Below, in pieces: positions 1-10,480 of a stretch of DNA of 64,000 nt. How positions within the stretch are numbered: the stretch's first letter is position 1; the number at the start of each line of letters is the position of its first letter. A model generated the notes under the pieces. The model saw only the letters and a program-made list of their open reading frames with translations, did not search any database and was not told the DNA's origin. The position numbers were made by a program, and so were the translations under genes. The DNA is taken from assembly GCF_013369385.1 (NCBI RefSeq), contig NZ_SZTO01000004.1, forward strand, positions 155,694-219,693, in the 5' to 3' direction. The stretch is from Vibrio sp. 05-20-BW147. GTDB taxonomy: Bacteria; Pseudomonadota; Gammaproteobacteria; Enterobacterales; Vibrionaceae.

Positions 1-1063
1 TGTCTTCGTCTATCTTGTCGCTGCTATTGAGCGTCACGCAAAACGTATGTTCTGCTTCAATGTGCTGGAGAATGTTCATGTTGTAGGTTAACGAAGGTAA
101 GCGTGTGTCTTCTCCTTCCTTACCATCGAGTAAATAGTTCCACGATGCCCACGCAGCCTTTCTGCGAGGCAGCAAGCTGTCATCTGTATGCAAAACAACC
201 TCGTTGGCTTGATATGCCATACGCGACAAAATCGAGGCTTCATCACAGGAAGCATCCTCCAATAGCGACATCACTTGATCGCTGTGACAGGCAAAAATAA
301 CGTGATCAAAACGTTGTGCTTCTCCTGCCACATATAATGTGACACCCGTTGAGTCACGGATCACTTTTTCAACTGGACAGTTCAAACGAATGCGATCAGA
401 GAAGTCCTTCGTTAGTGGCGGGATATAAGCTTTTGAGCCACCATCAATCACGTACCACTGTGGTCGGTTGGTGACATCAAGAAGGCCATGATTGAGAAAG
501 AAACGTAGAAAAAACGTAAGCGGAAATGCACGCATATCCGCTAAGGTCGATGACCAAATCGCAGCCCCCATCGGCAAGATATAGTTGTCGCTAAAATAGT
601 CACTAAAGCCATGTGTATCTAAGAATTCCCCAAGTGTTTGTTGGGCAATATCGTTATGTTTCGCAGACGCTTTTGCCAGTTTGTTAAAGCGCAGAATTTC
701 AAAAATAAAACTGTAGAACTGCGGTTTAAACCAGTTCCTTTTTTGGGCAAACAGTGTCGCCAGCGTGTGGCCATTGTACTCCAGTCCATTGCTGTCATTG
801 CGAACACTAAAGCTCATTTGGGTTGCACGCCCAGTCACACCAATTTCATCCATCATATTGATGAAATTGGGGTAGGTTCGATCGTTATAGACGATGAACC
901 CCGTATCGACCGAGTAGTCTTTACCGTTGAGTGCAAAATCGATCGTCGCCGTATGCCCTCCAATGTAATCATTGGCTTCAAACAGTGTAATGTCATGCGC
1001 TTTGTGCAGATGGTAGCCACATGTTAATCCGGAGATGCCTGTACCTATTATTGCAATTTTCAT
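1..1063 (-). CDS. FAD-dependent oxidoreductase (COG2907-like), 3' end outside window
   Basis: The reading frame starts at ATG 1063 and runs leftward off the window without a stop (354 codons visible), so the N-terminus is complete and the C-terminus is missing. Residues 7-12 are GTGISG in a Rossmann beta-alpha-beta typical of FAD binding, followed by an acidic residue (LFEAN) and the GGH motif seen in amine-oxidase / phytoene-desaturase-like flavoproteins. The family (predicted NAD/FAD-binding proteins of about 420 residues) commonly sits beside DUF1365 and cyclopropane-fatty-acid-synthase-like genes and is thought to modify membrane fatty acids. Here it is the third gene of a leftward operon, 16 nt after the SDR gene. 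I infer a role in lipid modification under photo-oxidative stress; the substrate is unknown. Confidence 0.8.
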   Translation of the reverse strand, partial: MKIAIIGTGISGLTCGYHLHKAHDITLFEANDYIGGHTATIDFALNGKDYSVDTGFIVYNDRTYPNFINMMDEIGVTGRATQMSFSVRNDSNGLEYNGHTLATLFAQKRNWFKPQFYSFIFEILRFNKLAKASAKHNDIAQQTLGEFLDTHGFSDYFSDNYILPMGAAIWSSTLADMRAFPLTFFLRFFLNHGLLDVTNRPQWYVIDGGSKAYIPPLTKDFSDRIRLNCPVEKVIRDSTGVTLYVAGEAQRFDHVIFACHSDQVMSLLEDASCDEASILSRMAYQANEVVLHTDDSLLPRRKAAWASWNYLLDGKEGEDTRLPSLTYNMNILQHIEAEHTFCVTLNSSDKIDED

Positions 1064-1079
1064 ACATTATCCTTTGAAT

Positions 1080-1805
1080 TTATTGGGCAATTAATTTTGA
1101 AGCTAACGCCTTCTGCCAACGGTAAGGCAGTAACGCAAGTAACCGAATAAGAGCGGTAAACCGAGCGGGAAAATAGATGTGCTGCTTCCCGGATGCCAAT
1201 TGTTGCCGAATCGCCTTTGAGGCTTGTTCAACCGTGATGATCATCGGCATGGCAAACGTGTTTTTGTCCGTCAGCGGAGTGGAAACAAAACCAGGAAAGA
1301 CAGTGACAACATCAATGCCCTTGGCTTGAAGATTGAGCGACAAGCTACGCGCAAAATACCCAATCGCAGCCTTAGACGCGCCATACGCTTCCGCTCTTGG
1401 CAGGGCGAGTTCCGAAGCAATAGAGCCGACAATCACCACCTTGTGTCCAAGTTGAAAATGGGTTTGGCTGGCCTCGATACAGTTCACCACACCAAAAACA
1501 TTGACGCTGAACACACGTTGCATCAATTGGGCATCAACGATGCCATCGTCCATGTATTCACAATCACCAGCGTTAAATAGCCAAACGTTTGGTATAAAGG
1601 GCAGCACCGATAATGCCTCTCGCGTTTGCTGGTAATCCGTGACATCAAAACTGATCGTTGCTATGGCGGAGGAATAATGTTCTAGCTCTTGGAGAACTTG
1701 ACGATTGCGCCCACATGCAATCACTTTTGCACCTTCATCAGCAAAATCTTTCGCTAGCTGCTTGCCAATCCCTGATGTCGCACCGGTAATGAGCACTGAG
1801 TTCAT
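1080..1805 (-). CDS. SDR family NAD(P)-dependent oxidoreductase
   Basis: A 241-residue classical short-chain dehydrogenase. The cofactor motif TGATSGIG is at residues 7-14 and CGRNR at 31-35 suggests NADP(H) preference. Catalytic residues are N102 (VNVFG), S128, Y141 and K145 (YGASK). The C-terminus is hydrophobic and basic (FTALIRLLALLPYRW), which could associate with membrane. Its ATG overlaps the stop of the upstream NTF2-like gene (ATGA), so the two are probably translationally coupled. The same pairing of SDR, NTF2-like protein and FAD oxidoreductase occurs in sigma-E/ChrR-controlled operons of other proteobacteria. The substrate cannot be read from the sequence. Confidence 0.9.
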   Translation of the reverse strand: MNSVLITGATSGIGKQLAKDFADEGAKVIACGRNRQVLQELEHYSSAIATISFDVTDYQQTREALSVLPFIPNVWLFNAGDCEYMDDGIVDAQLMQRVFSVNVFGVVNCIEASQTHFQLGHKVVIVGSIASELALPRAEAYGASKAAIGYFARSLSLNLQAKGIDVVTVFPGFVSTPLTDKNTFAMPMIITVEQASKAIRQQLASGKQHIYFPARFTALIRLLALLPYRWQKALASKLIAQ

Positions 1806-2221
1806 TGCCCTAACCTCTGCTTTATGGCCCGAATGATCCCACCCAGTAACGGAAGGTTTTCATAGAGCATTTCGCCAAGGTCAAAATAGTCGCGGTGGTA
1901 TATCACTTTGCCCTCATGAAACTTCAAATGGGAGACGCCTTTCACACTTACCGCCTCCCCTTTTTTCAACTTCGGATGCTTTAGTGTCATCGTCCACGTA
2001 AGAAAGCCAGATTGGTCGACTTGCTGGTGTTCATGAATGTCAAAGCGACAGTCAATCACATTTTCATACAATGATTGGAAGTAGTCCTTAAGCGCAGACC
2101 AACCTTCAAGCCGATGCGCCGCATCTTCAAATACGACCTGTTGGTGATAGACATCGGCTAAAAGATCTAAATTTGATTTACTCAATGACTGGTAGACATT
2201 GCTAACCGCTATCACATCCAT
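1802..2221 (-). CDS. NTF2-like (SnoaL-type) small protein
   Basis: 139 residues with the layout of the nuclear-transport-factor-2 / SnoaL superfamily: N-terminal helix (SLSKSNLDLLADVYHQQVVFED), the central LEGWSALKDYF segment and C-terminal strands with WTMTLKHPK and HRDYFD. Such proteins form cone-shaped ligand pockets and act as isomerases, hydrolases or binding proteins; no catalytic assignment is possible here. It is the first gene of the leftward operon with the SDR and the FAD oxidoreductase, about 95 nt downstream of a candidate ECF-sigma promoter. It probably acts on the same lipid-derived or oxidised substrate as its neighbours (inference). Confidence 0.8.
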   Translation of the reverse strand: MDVIAVSNVYQSLSKSNLDLLADVYHQQVVFEDAAHRLEGWSALKDYFQSLYENVIDCRFDIHEHQQVDQSGFLTWTMTLKHPKLKKGEAVSVKGVSHLKFHEGKVIYHRDYFDLGEMLYENLPLLGGIIRAIKQRLGQ

Positions 2222-2321
2222 ATTGCCAACTCCACAAGAGTTAAAGTATTAAAAATTAGCCACATATAAAACGTAGACTAGCCCACATCAGTTACACAAT
2301 TAAATTTGTATATCATGCGGT

Positions 2322-2349
2322 AATACGTTAACTAAGACTATTTGGATCA
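2322..2349 (-). promoter_or_regulatory. Candidate ECF11 (RpoE/ChrR-type) sigma promoter
   Basis: On the minus strand, TGATCC (2349-2344) is followed after 16 nt by CGTATT (2327-2322). TGATCC as -35 with a CGTA-like -10 at this spacing matches the known preference of the ECF11 sigma factors paired with ChrR anti-sigma factors, which answer singlet oxygen. It lies about 100 nt upstream of the NTF2-like gene and points into the operon. The sigma factor gene is not in the window. Confidence 0.6.
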
Positions 2350-2358
2350 TGCCTCCAA

Positions 2359-2390
2359 CAAAAAAGGCTTGGAGTTTTCTCCAAGCCTTT
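2359..2390 (-). terminator. Rho-independent terminator of htpX
   Basis: A perfect 12-bp stem (2363-2374 with 2379-2390) with a TTTT/AAAA loop, followed on the minus strand by a T-tract. It ends htpX transcription; the candidate ECF promoter starts 10 nt further on, so the two units are cleanly separated. Confidence 0.85.
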
Positions 2391-2462
2391 CGTTCATCAT
2401 TACTCACAAGAAGGTTGCTCCCATTGGAAGCTATTATCCACGCTCGTGATTACTCAATAACA

Positions 2463-3329
2463 TTAGAAGTTACGTAGCGCTGCAATACGTTTGTCTAGCG
2501 GCGGGTGGCTCATAAGCAGTTCCGTTAGAGATTGCTTACCGTTAATACCAAATGCCATCATGGTGCCATCCAGTTTTGATTCTTGGCTCATTTTTAGACG
2601 CTCTAGAGCCGCTATCATTTTCTCTTTACCAACTAGACGAGCGGCACCCGCATCGGCATGGAATTCACGATGACGGCTATACCACATGGTGATGAAGCTC
2701 GCGAGGAAACCAAACACCAGCTCAAGCGCGATAGAAACCGCGAAATAGACCATCATGTTTGACCCTTCGCCTTCTTCGTCACTGTTGTTTGAAGAAACGA
2801 TATTTGCGATAAAACGAGATAGGAAGATAACAAAAGTGTTCACGACACCCTGCATCAACGTCATGGTCACCATGTCGCCATTGGCAATATGGCTCACCTC
2901 GTGTGCCAGCACCGCTTCAGCTTCATCACGTGTCATGTTATGCAGCAATCCTGTTGACACCGCCACCAGAGAATCGTTACGTTTTGCACCTGTCGCAAAT
3001 GCGTTGATGTCTGGTGAGTCATAAATAGCAACAGTTGGCATACCAATGCCCGCTTGTTGAGCTTGACGGCTTACCGTTTGCAACAGCCAGTGCTCGGTCT
3101 CGTTACGAGGACTCTCGATCACCATACCGCCAACAGAGCGCAGTGCCATCCCCTTTGACATCATCAAGGAGATAAGTGCACCACCAAAGCCAAATACCGC
3201 AGCCATCACCAATAAACCTGAGAGGCTTCCTGGCTGCATTCCAGTTACAGCATAAACAATGTTCAACACGACGCTGAGGACTAAAACCACAGCAAGGTTG
3301 GTAATCAAAAACAACATGACTCGCTTCAT
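2463..3329 (-). CDS. htpX: Heat-shock membrane zinc metalloprotease HtpX
   Basis: 288 residues, M48 family. I take the start at 3329 (MKRVMLFL), which has GGAGA about 7 nt upstream and gives the usual family length; a longer in-frame extension to 3374 lacks such a site. Two N-terminal membrane segments (residues 4-26 and 36-57), the zinc-binding HEVSH at 143-147, further hydrophobic segments (about 155-180 and 190-215) and the downstream [12 protein letters not shown] motif carrying the third zinc ligand are all present. HtpX sits in the inner membrane with a cytosolic active site and degrades misfolded membrane proteins together with FtsH. It is a single-gene unit closed by a strong terminator. 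Confidence 0.95.
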   Translation of the reverse strand: MKRVMLFLITNLAVVLVLSVVLNIVYAVTGMQPGSLSGLLVMAAVFGFGGALISLMMSKGMALRSVGGMVIESPRNETEHWLLQTVSRQAQQAGIGMPTVAIYDSPDINAFATGAKRNDSLVAVSTGLLHNMTRDEAEAVLAHEVSHIANGDMVTMTLMQGVVNTFVIFLSRFIANIVSSNNSDEEGEGSNMMVYFAVSIALELVFGFLASFITMWYSRHREFHADAGAARLVGKEKMIAALERLKMSQESKLDGTMMAFGINGKQSLTELLMSHPPLDKRIAALRNF

Positions 3330-3661
3330 TACTTTTCTCCAAAGAAGCTTATTTATAGTGAACGCCAGTAACACTGACCTCTTTTGCTAATAGATATAGT
3401 CTAATTTGTTTAAAAACAAGGTTAAGCGATAAATTGCAACATTTGTTTACCAAGTTGCGCGACTCAATAACATCGGAAACACGTTAGTTTGCTATACACA
3501 CCCTCCTGTGGGTTAGACTTTTGTCTTATTGTGCTTCTCGTACTTCATGCTATTTTCAATAGCAGAACTTAATCTTGTTCCGACACCAATGTTAAAGCCT
3601 ACTTTAAAAAGTTTGGCAAAGGCGGGACAAACCTCATTCCATGTTAACAAAGGACATGATC
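3330..3661. other. Intergenic region between htpX and a small ORF
   Basis: 332 bases of AT-rich sequence that must hold the divergent promoters of htpX and of the 55-residue protein. A small inverted repeat (GCTATT-ttc-AATAGC near 3548-3562) is visible. I see no convincing CpxR tandem box, sigma-32 promoter or RNA gene. Confidence 0.4.
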
Positions 3662-3829
3662 ATGGTAGAAGCTAACAACTATCAAATGGCTATTGATTTA
3701 TTGTGCTGTCACCTAGGGATTACGGAAGAAGAAGCAAAGCAACAGCTCGGTATTTCGACAGAGCAGCAGGTTGCTCGTCAGATTTCTGATACCCAACAAG
3801 CACTGATGGGCTTAGTTCAAAACAAGTAA
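3662..3829 (+). CDS. Conserved-looking 55-residue small protein, unknown function
   Basis: I choose ATG 3662 (MVEANNYQ) because AGGA at 3651-3654 lies 7 nt upstream; ATGs at 3641 and 3656 in the same frame are worse placed. The protein is acidic, all-helical by composition, with a CC pair (LLCCHLG) and GITEEEAKQQLGIS followed by QISDTQQALMGLV. There is no signal peptide or membrane segment. It is followed by a bidirectional terminator shared with the convergent biotin operon, which supports a real transcription unit. I do not recognise a named family. Confidence 0.6.
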   Translation: MVEANNYQMAIDLLCCHLGITEEEAKQQLGISTEQQVARQISDTQQALMGLVQNK

Positions 3830-3857
3830 GCGAAGAACTCTGCTTGTAATGGAAAGC

Positions 3858-3889
3858 AAAAGGGCTGCAATGAAAATTGCAGCCCTTTT
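3858..3889. terminator. Bidirectional terminator between small ORF and bioD
   Basis: A 14-bp perfect stem (AAAAGGGCTGCAAT at 3858-3871 with its complement at 3876-3889) and a GAAA loop, with A- and T-rich flanks on both sides, so it can terminate both convergent units. Confidence 0.9.
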
Positions 3890-3918
3890 GAGTTGTCTCG
3901 CTAAACACTCAACGGAAC

Positions 3919-4602
3919 TTAGAGCTCAACTAACGCATCGACATTGATATACTTACCCAAATCCTTGCGCTTCGCACTTGGAATGTATGGGATTTCGCCC
4001 AACTTTGGCACTGCCAATCGTTCTTCCAACATATCAATAATCTCGGCGTAATGCTCGGTGCCAGGATTGACACGATTCGCCACCCAACCTACTAAGTTCA
4101 AACCGTCTGATTTGATCACTTCCGCTGTGAGTAACGCATGACTCAAACAACCCAACTTGATCCCAACGACAAGCACTACGGGTAAATTCTCTTGCTTCAC
4201 CCAGGTTGATAAACTGTCGGTATCCGATACCGGAACACGCCACCCACCCGCACCTTCAACCAAAACAATGTCAGCATTCTCTTTATGCTGTTCAAGTTTG
4301 TCACTTAGTACTTGGTAATCAATCTCAACGCTTTCATGCTTGGCTGCAATATGTGGAGAGGCGGGTAACTCTAATGCGTAGGGATTGATGTCATCGTAAG
4401 CCACTTCAACAGTTGCGGCTTTTTGCAGATGCAATGCGTCCGAGTTTCGCCAACCTTCTGCGGTTTTGTCACTCCCTGCTGCGACAGGCTTATAGCCAAT
4501 CGTACGCAGATCTTTGGCCGCTAATGCGTGAAGAATGGCTTTCGATGCCACGGTTTTGCCCACATCGGTATCCGTACCTGCAATGAAAAATGCCTTCATC
4601 AT
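3919..4602 (-). CDS. bioD: Dethiobiotin synthetase BioD
   Basis: 227 residues. ATP-dependent carboxylation of 7,8-diaminopelargonate to dethiobiotin, the penultimate step of biotin synthesis in the cytosol. The P-loop GTDTDVGKT is at residues 9-17, and VEGAGGW (the second nucleotide / substrate motif) and the [15 protein letters not shown] segment are present. Two adjacent ATG codons (4602 and 4599) follow each other; the first overlaps the bioC stop (ATGA), which argues for translational coupling. Last gene of bioBFCD, closed by the terminator at 3858-3889. Confidence 0.95.
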   Translation of the reverse strand: MMKAFFIAGTDTDVGKTVASKAILHALAAKDLRTIGYKPVAAGSDKTAEGWRNSDALHLQKAATVEVAYDDINPYALELPASPHIAAKHESVEIDYQVLSDKLEQHKENADIVLVEGAGGWRVPVSDTDSLSTWVKQENLPVVLVVGIKLGCLSHALLTAEVIKSDGLNLVGWVANRVNPGTEHYAEIIDMLEERLAVPKLGEIPYIPSAKRKDLGKYINVDALVEL

Positions 4603-5408
4603 AACTGTATAACCCCTAAACAAACCTTATAACTTGCCGGTACTTGACCCAGATGGTTCTGAAATGTCTGGTACTCTTGCTCAACACTTCGAAGCGCCTG
4701 TCGTGTTGTTAAACCATGTGAGCGACCGCTCACGTGATTTGCGCCGATCCCCTTGAGGTCACGCATCACTGCAAACGCTGATTCGTACCAGACTGTGATA
4801 TCGGTCAAGTCTAAGTGATGGTTATGACTATGAGATTGCGCTAACGCAATTTTTACCTGATTGGTAGAGATAAAACGGTTGACGTGTTGATATGTATCAA
4901 TTTTCGCCCAAGCGTGTTTAAGCTCTTTGAGTGAGCCATCCAACAAAGTCGAGAACAAAATCTGCCCTTGCGGCTTTGTTACTCTGTTCATTTCCCTCAG
5001 CGGCACCGATAAATCATCACACCACTGCAAGGCCAAACTGCTAAAAACAGCATCAAATTCATTGTCCGAAAATGGCAGGGATTCTGCATCCGCTAACCGG
5101 TAGGCGACGTTTTCTTCACCGCATCTCGCTGCGGATTGCGCCAACATCTCTATCGAAAGGTCAGCGCAAACTACTCTCGCGCCCCTTTGTTGTAACTGCT
5201 GAGAAAAATAGCCCGTACCACAACCTAGGTCTAACACTCTCCAACCTGATAAATCTTCCGGTAACTTGGCAAGCAATCGATGTCCGACATCACGCTGAAA
5301 CGCGGCATGTTGATCATAGGTTTTGGCCGCTTTACCAAAAGCTTGCGCAATGGCCAACTTGTCTGCCTGAGTATCATCAAAAGAGGGATACAACTGTGCC
5401 TGTTCCAT
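4599..5408 (-). CDS. bioC: Malonyl-ACP O-methyltransferase BioC
   Basis: 269 residues with start at ATG 5408, which overlaps the bioF stop by one base (TAATG); a longer in-frame extension exists but would lie inside bioF. SAM-binding motif [13 protein letters not shown] spans residues 58-69, with the acidic post-I CADLS and the [11 protein letters not shown] motif of BioC. It methylates malonyl-ACP to start pimelate synthesis by the fatty-acid machinery. No bioH lies in the window; the partner esterase must be elsewhere. Confidence 0.95.
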   Translation of the reverse strand: MEQAQLYPSFDDTQADKLAIAQAFGKAAKTYDQHAAFQRDVGHRLLAKLPEDLSGWRVLDLGCGTGYFSQQLQQRGARVVCADLSIEMLAQSAARCGEENVAYRLADAESLPFSDNEFDAVFSSLALQWCDDLSVPLREMNRVTKPQGQILFSTLLDGSLKELKHAWAKIDTYQHVNRFISTNQVKIALAQSHSHNHHLDLTDITVWYESAFAVMRDLKGIGANHVSGRSHGLTTRQALRSVEQEYQTFQNHLGQVPASYKVCLGVIQL

Positions 5409-6565
5409 TACATCTCCCCAGAGTTCATTAGTAACGACTTCGCTAATGTCTGAACATGCTCTTTCTTGTGATTTGCCGACAAGGTAATCCTTAAACGAGC
5501 ACTGTTTTGGGGCACAGTCGGCGGACGGATTGCCGTCAACCATATCCCCTGCTCACGACAGCGTGTGGCAACATTTAGCGCAGTTTGGCTATCACCTAAA
5601 ATCCAAGGTTTAATAGGTGTTGCGGTGGCCACAAAACTACTGTGCTCACCCAATAGCGCGTCAAACTGCTGTTGCAACTCGTGGAGTTTTTCTCGTCGCC
5701 ACGATTGCTGTCTGATCATCTCTATCGCATGGGTAAGCGCAAAGGCTTGGGCAGGTGGAATCGAAGTAGAATAAACATGATGTCGTGCAAGTTGCGTAAA
5801 ATAATCCCCTGTTGCTTGATCGGTAAGAACCGCAGCCCCAGAGAGACCAAAAGCTTTACCAAAAGTCACCACGAGGATGTCTGGTTTGATACCTACCTCT
5901 TCGCAACTGCCTCGCCCTTCTTCACCGAGAACGCCAATACCGTGTGCATCATCCACCATCAGTGCAGCGTTATGTTGTGCAGCCAACAACGCAATCTGTG
6001 CTATCGGTGAGCGATCGCCATCCATGCTAAAAACGCCTTCAGTGACGATCAACTTCGGAGATGAGGCCTGTTTTAACAACCCTTCTAACGAAGAGAGGTC
6101 ATTGTGCTTAAAACGTTTCATTGTCGCAGGAGAAAGCATGCCAGCTTCCATTAACGAAGCATGATTTAACTTGTCCTGCAGCAATAAATCGCTTTTCTCC
6201 AGTAAACTGAACAACACCGCTTGATTGGCCGAAAATCCTGAGCCAAATAACACCGCACTTTCATAACCAAGCCAGTCACACAGAGAGGCAGCTAAATTAC
6301 TATGGGCGGGCGTGTAACCCGTCACCAACGGCGATGCGCCACTTCCACAGCCGTATAGACTTAAGCCTTGTTGCCAAGCATGTATCAACGACTGGTCATT
6401 GGCCAAACCGAGATAGTCATTGCCAGAAAAATTGAGATAGCGCTTACCTTGATGCTCTAAAACCGTTTGGTTTCCAGAAAAGATCACCGAAGTCTGACGA
6501 TTCAAGCCCTGATCACGTCTTGTTTCCAGAGCTTGAACCACGCGTGATTTAAACGCTCGCGTCAT
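5408..6565 (-). CDS. bioF: 8-amino-7-oxononanoate synthase BioF
   Basis: 385 residues with start at ATG 6565 (MTRAFKSR), overlapping the end of bioB by 17 nt. PLP-dependent condensation of pimeloyl-ACP with L-alanine. Family landmarks: FSGNDYLGL near residues 46-54, VDDAHGIG at 204-211 and the PLP lysine K237 in FGKAFG. No strong ribosome-binding site precedes the start, so coupling to bioB is likely. An upstream ATG at 6577 is possible but also lacks a site. Confidence 0.93.
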   Translation of the reverse strand: MTRAFKSRVVQALETRRDQGLNRQTSVIFSGNQTVLEHQGKRYLNFSGNDYLGLANDQSLIHAWQQGLSLYGCGSGASPLVTGYTPAHSNLAASLCDWLGYESAVLFGSGFSANQAVLFSLLEKSDLLLQDKLNHASLMEAGMLSPATMKRFKHNDLSSLEGLLKQASSPKLIVTEGVFSMDGDRSPIAQIALLAAQHNAALMVDDAHGIGVLGEEGRGSCEEVGIKPDILVVTFGKAFGLSGAAVLTDQATGDYFTQLARHHVYSTSIPPAQAFALTHAIEMIRQQSWRREKLHELQQQFDALLGEHSSFVATATPIKPWILGDSQTALNVATRCREQGIWLTAIRPPTVPQNSARLRITLSANHKKEHVQTLAKSLLMNSGEM

Positions 6566-7601
6566 AAAACAGGTCATCTTTTGTTGGACGGGCAGCGACA
6601 CGCTCAACCACTCGGTCTAACAGTTCATTTTCAGCGATCTCATCGGGTTTTTGCGAGACTTGCTGACTGTTGATACCCAGCTTGTTAAACAGCAGCATAT
6701 CTTTATCTTCAGATGGGTTTGGCGTTGTGAGTAGTTTACAGCCGTAGAAAATAGAGTTTGCGCCCGCCATAAAACATAAGGTTTGCATTTGTTCATTCAT
6801 ATTCTCGCGCCCTGCCGACAAGCGAACCGCAGAGGTTGGCATCATAATACGAGCAACGGCAATTAGGCGGATGAAGTCAAACGGGTCAACCTCTTCAGCG
6901 GTTTCCAAAGGTGTCCCTTTGACTTTAACCAGCATGTTGATGGGAACACTTTCTGGATGAGTAGGCAGATTCGCCAATTCAACAAGCAAACCTGCTCGGT
7001 CATTAGCGCTTTCACCCATACCGATGATGCCGCCAGAGCAGATCTTCATTCCCGCGTCACGGACATGAGATAAGGTATCTAGACGATCTTGATACGTGCG
7101 GGTGGTAATAATGTTTCCATAATATTCTGGCGAGGTATCGAGATTGTGGTTGTAATAATCCAAGCCAGCGCTTGCAAGTTGCTTTGCTTGTTCTGGCGTT
7201 AGCATACCCAGAGTCATACAGGTTTCCAGCCCCATATCTTTGACGCCTTTGATCATGTCAGTCAGCAGAGGCATGTCGCGTTCTTTCGGATTCTTCCAAG
7301 CTGCTCCCATACAAAAACGAGTCGAACCGGCATTTTTAGCCTTTTGCGCGGCATCCAGAACACGCTCCACTTCCATTAATCGTTCTTTTCCTACATCCGT
7401 TTGATAACGAGCGCTTTGCGGGCAGTACTTACAATCTTCTGGGCAAGCTCCCGTTTTTATTGAAAGTAACGTGCTCACCTGAACATAGTTGGCAGGATGA
7501 TATTGACGATGAACTTGTTGAGCATCAAACAACAAATCCATAAAAGGCTTTTCCATCAGCTCACGTACTTGTGCATGAGTCCAGTTATGACGTACTTCCA
7601 C
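6549..7601 (-). CDS. bioB: Biotin synthase BioB (radical SAM)
   Basis: 350 residues. I choose the GTG at 7601 because AAGGA lies about 6 nt upstream and the protein then begins as expected for Vibrio BioB ([15 protein letters not shown]). The radical-SAM cysteines are C53, C57 and C60 (CPEDCKYC). It inserts sulphur into dethiobiotin using a 4Fe-4S and an auxiliary 2Fe-2S cluster. First gene of the leftward bioBFCD operon, divergent from bioA across the BirA-like operator. Confidence 0.96.
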   Translation of the reverse strand: MEVRHNWTHAQVRELMEKPFMDLLFDAQQVHRQYHPANYVQVSTLLSIKTGACPEDCKYCPQSARYQTDVGKERLMEVERVLDAAQKAKNAGSTRFCMGAAWKNPKERDMPLLTDMIKGVKDMGLETCMTLGMLTPEQAKQLASAGLDYYNHNLDTSPEYYGNIITTRTYQDRLDTLSHVRDAGMKICSGGIIGMGESANDRAGLLVELANLPTHPESVPINMLVKVKGTPLETAEEVDPFDFIRLIAVARIMMPTSAVRLSAGRENMNEQMQTLCFMAGANSIFYGCKLLTTPNPSEDKDMLLFNKLGINSQQVSQKPDEIAENELLDRVVERVAARPTKDDLFYDASV

Positions 7602-7641
7602 GTGTATTCCTTGCTTAATAGTTAATCTAGTCATTTTAGTT

Positions 7642-7680
7642 TTGTTGACAGTCTACCGAGTCTCGATAAACTGTCAACAA
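7642..7680. promoter_or_regulatory. BirA-type biotin operator between bioB and bioA
   Basis: A 39-bp palindrome: TTGTTGACAG (7642-7651), 19-bp spacer, CTGTCAACAA (7671-7680). Half-sites, total size and position between the divergent bio genes fit the enterobacterial bioO operator bound by biotinyl-AMP-charged BirA. One site would then repress both directions. Confidence 0.85.
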
Positions 7681-7730
7681 ATCGGAATAATCAAAAGTTT
7701 ACATGTGATTATTTATTGCACAGGTTAATC

Positions 7731-9020
7731 ATGGACATAGTTATGGATTTGGCCTTCGACCGCCAGCACATCTGGCATCCCTACACTTCGACTCTCACAC
7801 CTCTGACCTGCTATCCAGTGGTAGCAGCAGAAGGCATTTATCTAGAGTTTGAAGACGGTAGTAAAGTGATTGATGGTATGTCTTCGTGGTGGTCGACCAT
7901 TCATGGCTACAATCACCCTCATTTGAATCAAGCGGCACATCGTCAAATTGATCAAGTATCCCATGTGATGTTTGGTGGTATCACTCATCAGCCAGCGATC
8001 AGTTTGTGTAAAAAACTACTATCTTTGGCGCCAAACAACCTAGAGCATGTCTTTCTCGCTGATTCAGGCTCAGTGGCAGTGGAGGTTAGCTTAAAAATGG
8101 CCTTGCAATACTGGCACGCAAAAGGCGAGCGCAGGCCGAAGTTTTTGACATTACAGCATGGCTATCATGGTGATACCTTTGCAGCAATGTCGGTCACCGA
8201 TCCCGATAACTCGATGCATTCACTCTACAAAGGCTTTTTACCAGAGCACATCTTTGCGAAGTCACCAACTGGTGGCTTTTGGGATGAGTGGAAGCCAGAA
8301 GATCTCACTGACTTTGCACAGAAGATTGAACAGCACCATCAAGATTTGGCCGCAGTGATTCTCGAGCCCATTGTACAAGGCGCGGGAGGGATGCGTATCT
8401 ACCATCCAAAGTTTCTAAAAGGCGTGCGAGCACTTTGTGATCAGTACGGCCTACTGCTAATCGCAGATGAAATTGCCACTGGTTTTGGCCGTACCGGCAA
8501 GCTGTTCGCCTGCGAGCACGCCGATATCCAACCGGACATTCTGTGTGTCGGTAAAGCACTGACCGGCGGCTACATGACCCTTTCCGCCACTTTAACCAGC
8601 AAACACGTCGCAGATACGGTTTGTGGCGGTGAAGCAGGCTGTTTCATGCATGGCCCAACCTTTATGGGCAATCCACTCGCCTGCGCTGTTGCAACTGCCA
8701 GTTTGGAGTTAATAGAGCAAGGTCAATGGCAGCAGCAAACCAAGCAAATTGAATCGCTGTTTTCTGAGTTACTGCCAAAACTTGAAAAATACGACTTGGT
8801 GAAAAACACCCGTTGGTTAGGCGCGATTGGCGTAGTGGAAACACATCGACCAGTGAATATGGAAACCATCCAAGCCCTGTTTGTTGAACAAGGCGTTTGG
8901 ATTCGCCCCTTTGGCAAACTGATCTATATGATGCCGCCATTTATTAGCGAGCCGGCTCATATAGAACAATTGGTAAACGCCATTGAAACCGCACTTCAGC
9001 GTGCCGAGTGTTTTGTTTAG
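7731..9020 (+). CDS. bioA: Adenosylmethionine-8-amino-7-oxononanoate aminotransferase BioA
   Basis: 429 residues from ATG 7731, which has AGG 6 nt upstream; ATG 7743 (MDLAFDRQHIW) is an alternative with GGA 7 nt upstream. It converts 8-amino-7-oxononanoate to 7,8-diaminopelargonate using SAM as amino donor. Class III aminotransferase features: SSWWSTIHGYNH near 51-62, IADEIATGFGRTG near 244-256 and the PLP lysine K275 in VGKALTGG. Divergent from bioB and followed by a terminator. Confidence 0.96.
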   Translation: MDIVMDLAFDRQHIWHPYTSTLTPLTCYPVVAAEGIYLEFEDGSKVIDGMSSWWSTIHGYNHPHLNQAAHRQIDQVSHVMFGGITHQPAISLCKKLLSLAPNNLEHVFLADSGSVAVEVSLKMALQYWHAKGERRPKFLTLQHGYHGDTFAAMSVTDPDNSMHSLYKGFLPEHIFAKSPTGGFWDEWKPEDLTDFAQKIEQHHQDLAAVILEPIVQGAGGMRIYHPKFLKGVRALCDQYGLLLIADEIATGFGRTGKLFACEHADIQPDILCVGKALTGGYMTLSATLTSKHVADTVCGGEAGCFMHGPTFMGNPLACAVATASLELIEQGQWQQQTKQIESLFSELLPKLEKYDLVKNTRWLGAIGVVETHRPVNMETIQALFVEQGVWIRPFGKLIYMMPPFISEPAHIEQLVNAIETALQRAECFV

Positions 9021-9033
9021 CACGAGATAATAA

Positions 9034-9059
9034 AAAACCCAGCACAGTGGCTGGGTTTT
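9034..9059. terminator. Bidirectional terminator between bioA and serS
   Basis: Stem AAAACCCAGC (9034-9043) with GCTGGGTTTT (9050-9059), 6-nt loop, A/T-rich on both sides, between convergent bioA and serS. Confidence 0.9.
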
Positions 9060-9081
9060 GATATTTTTTATGGTTAATCAA

Positions 9082-10452
<1,371 letters not shown>

Positions 10453-10480
10453 TTAACCGAACAAATGTATCCAAAAATGC

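Noticed and set aside
638..1027. 129-codon frame on the plus strand
   Set aside because: It is antisense to the flavoprotein gene, whose frame shows a clear GxGxxG motif; no ribosome-binding site.
3330..3661. CpxR or sigma-32 site upstream of htpX
   Set aside because: A single TTTAC element is present but no tandem pair or convincing heat-shock promoter.
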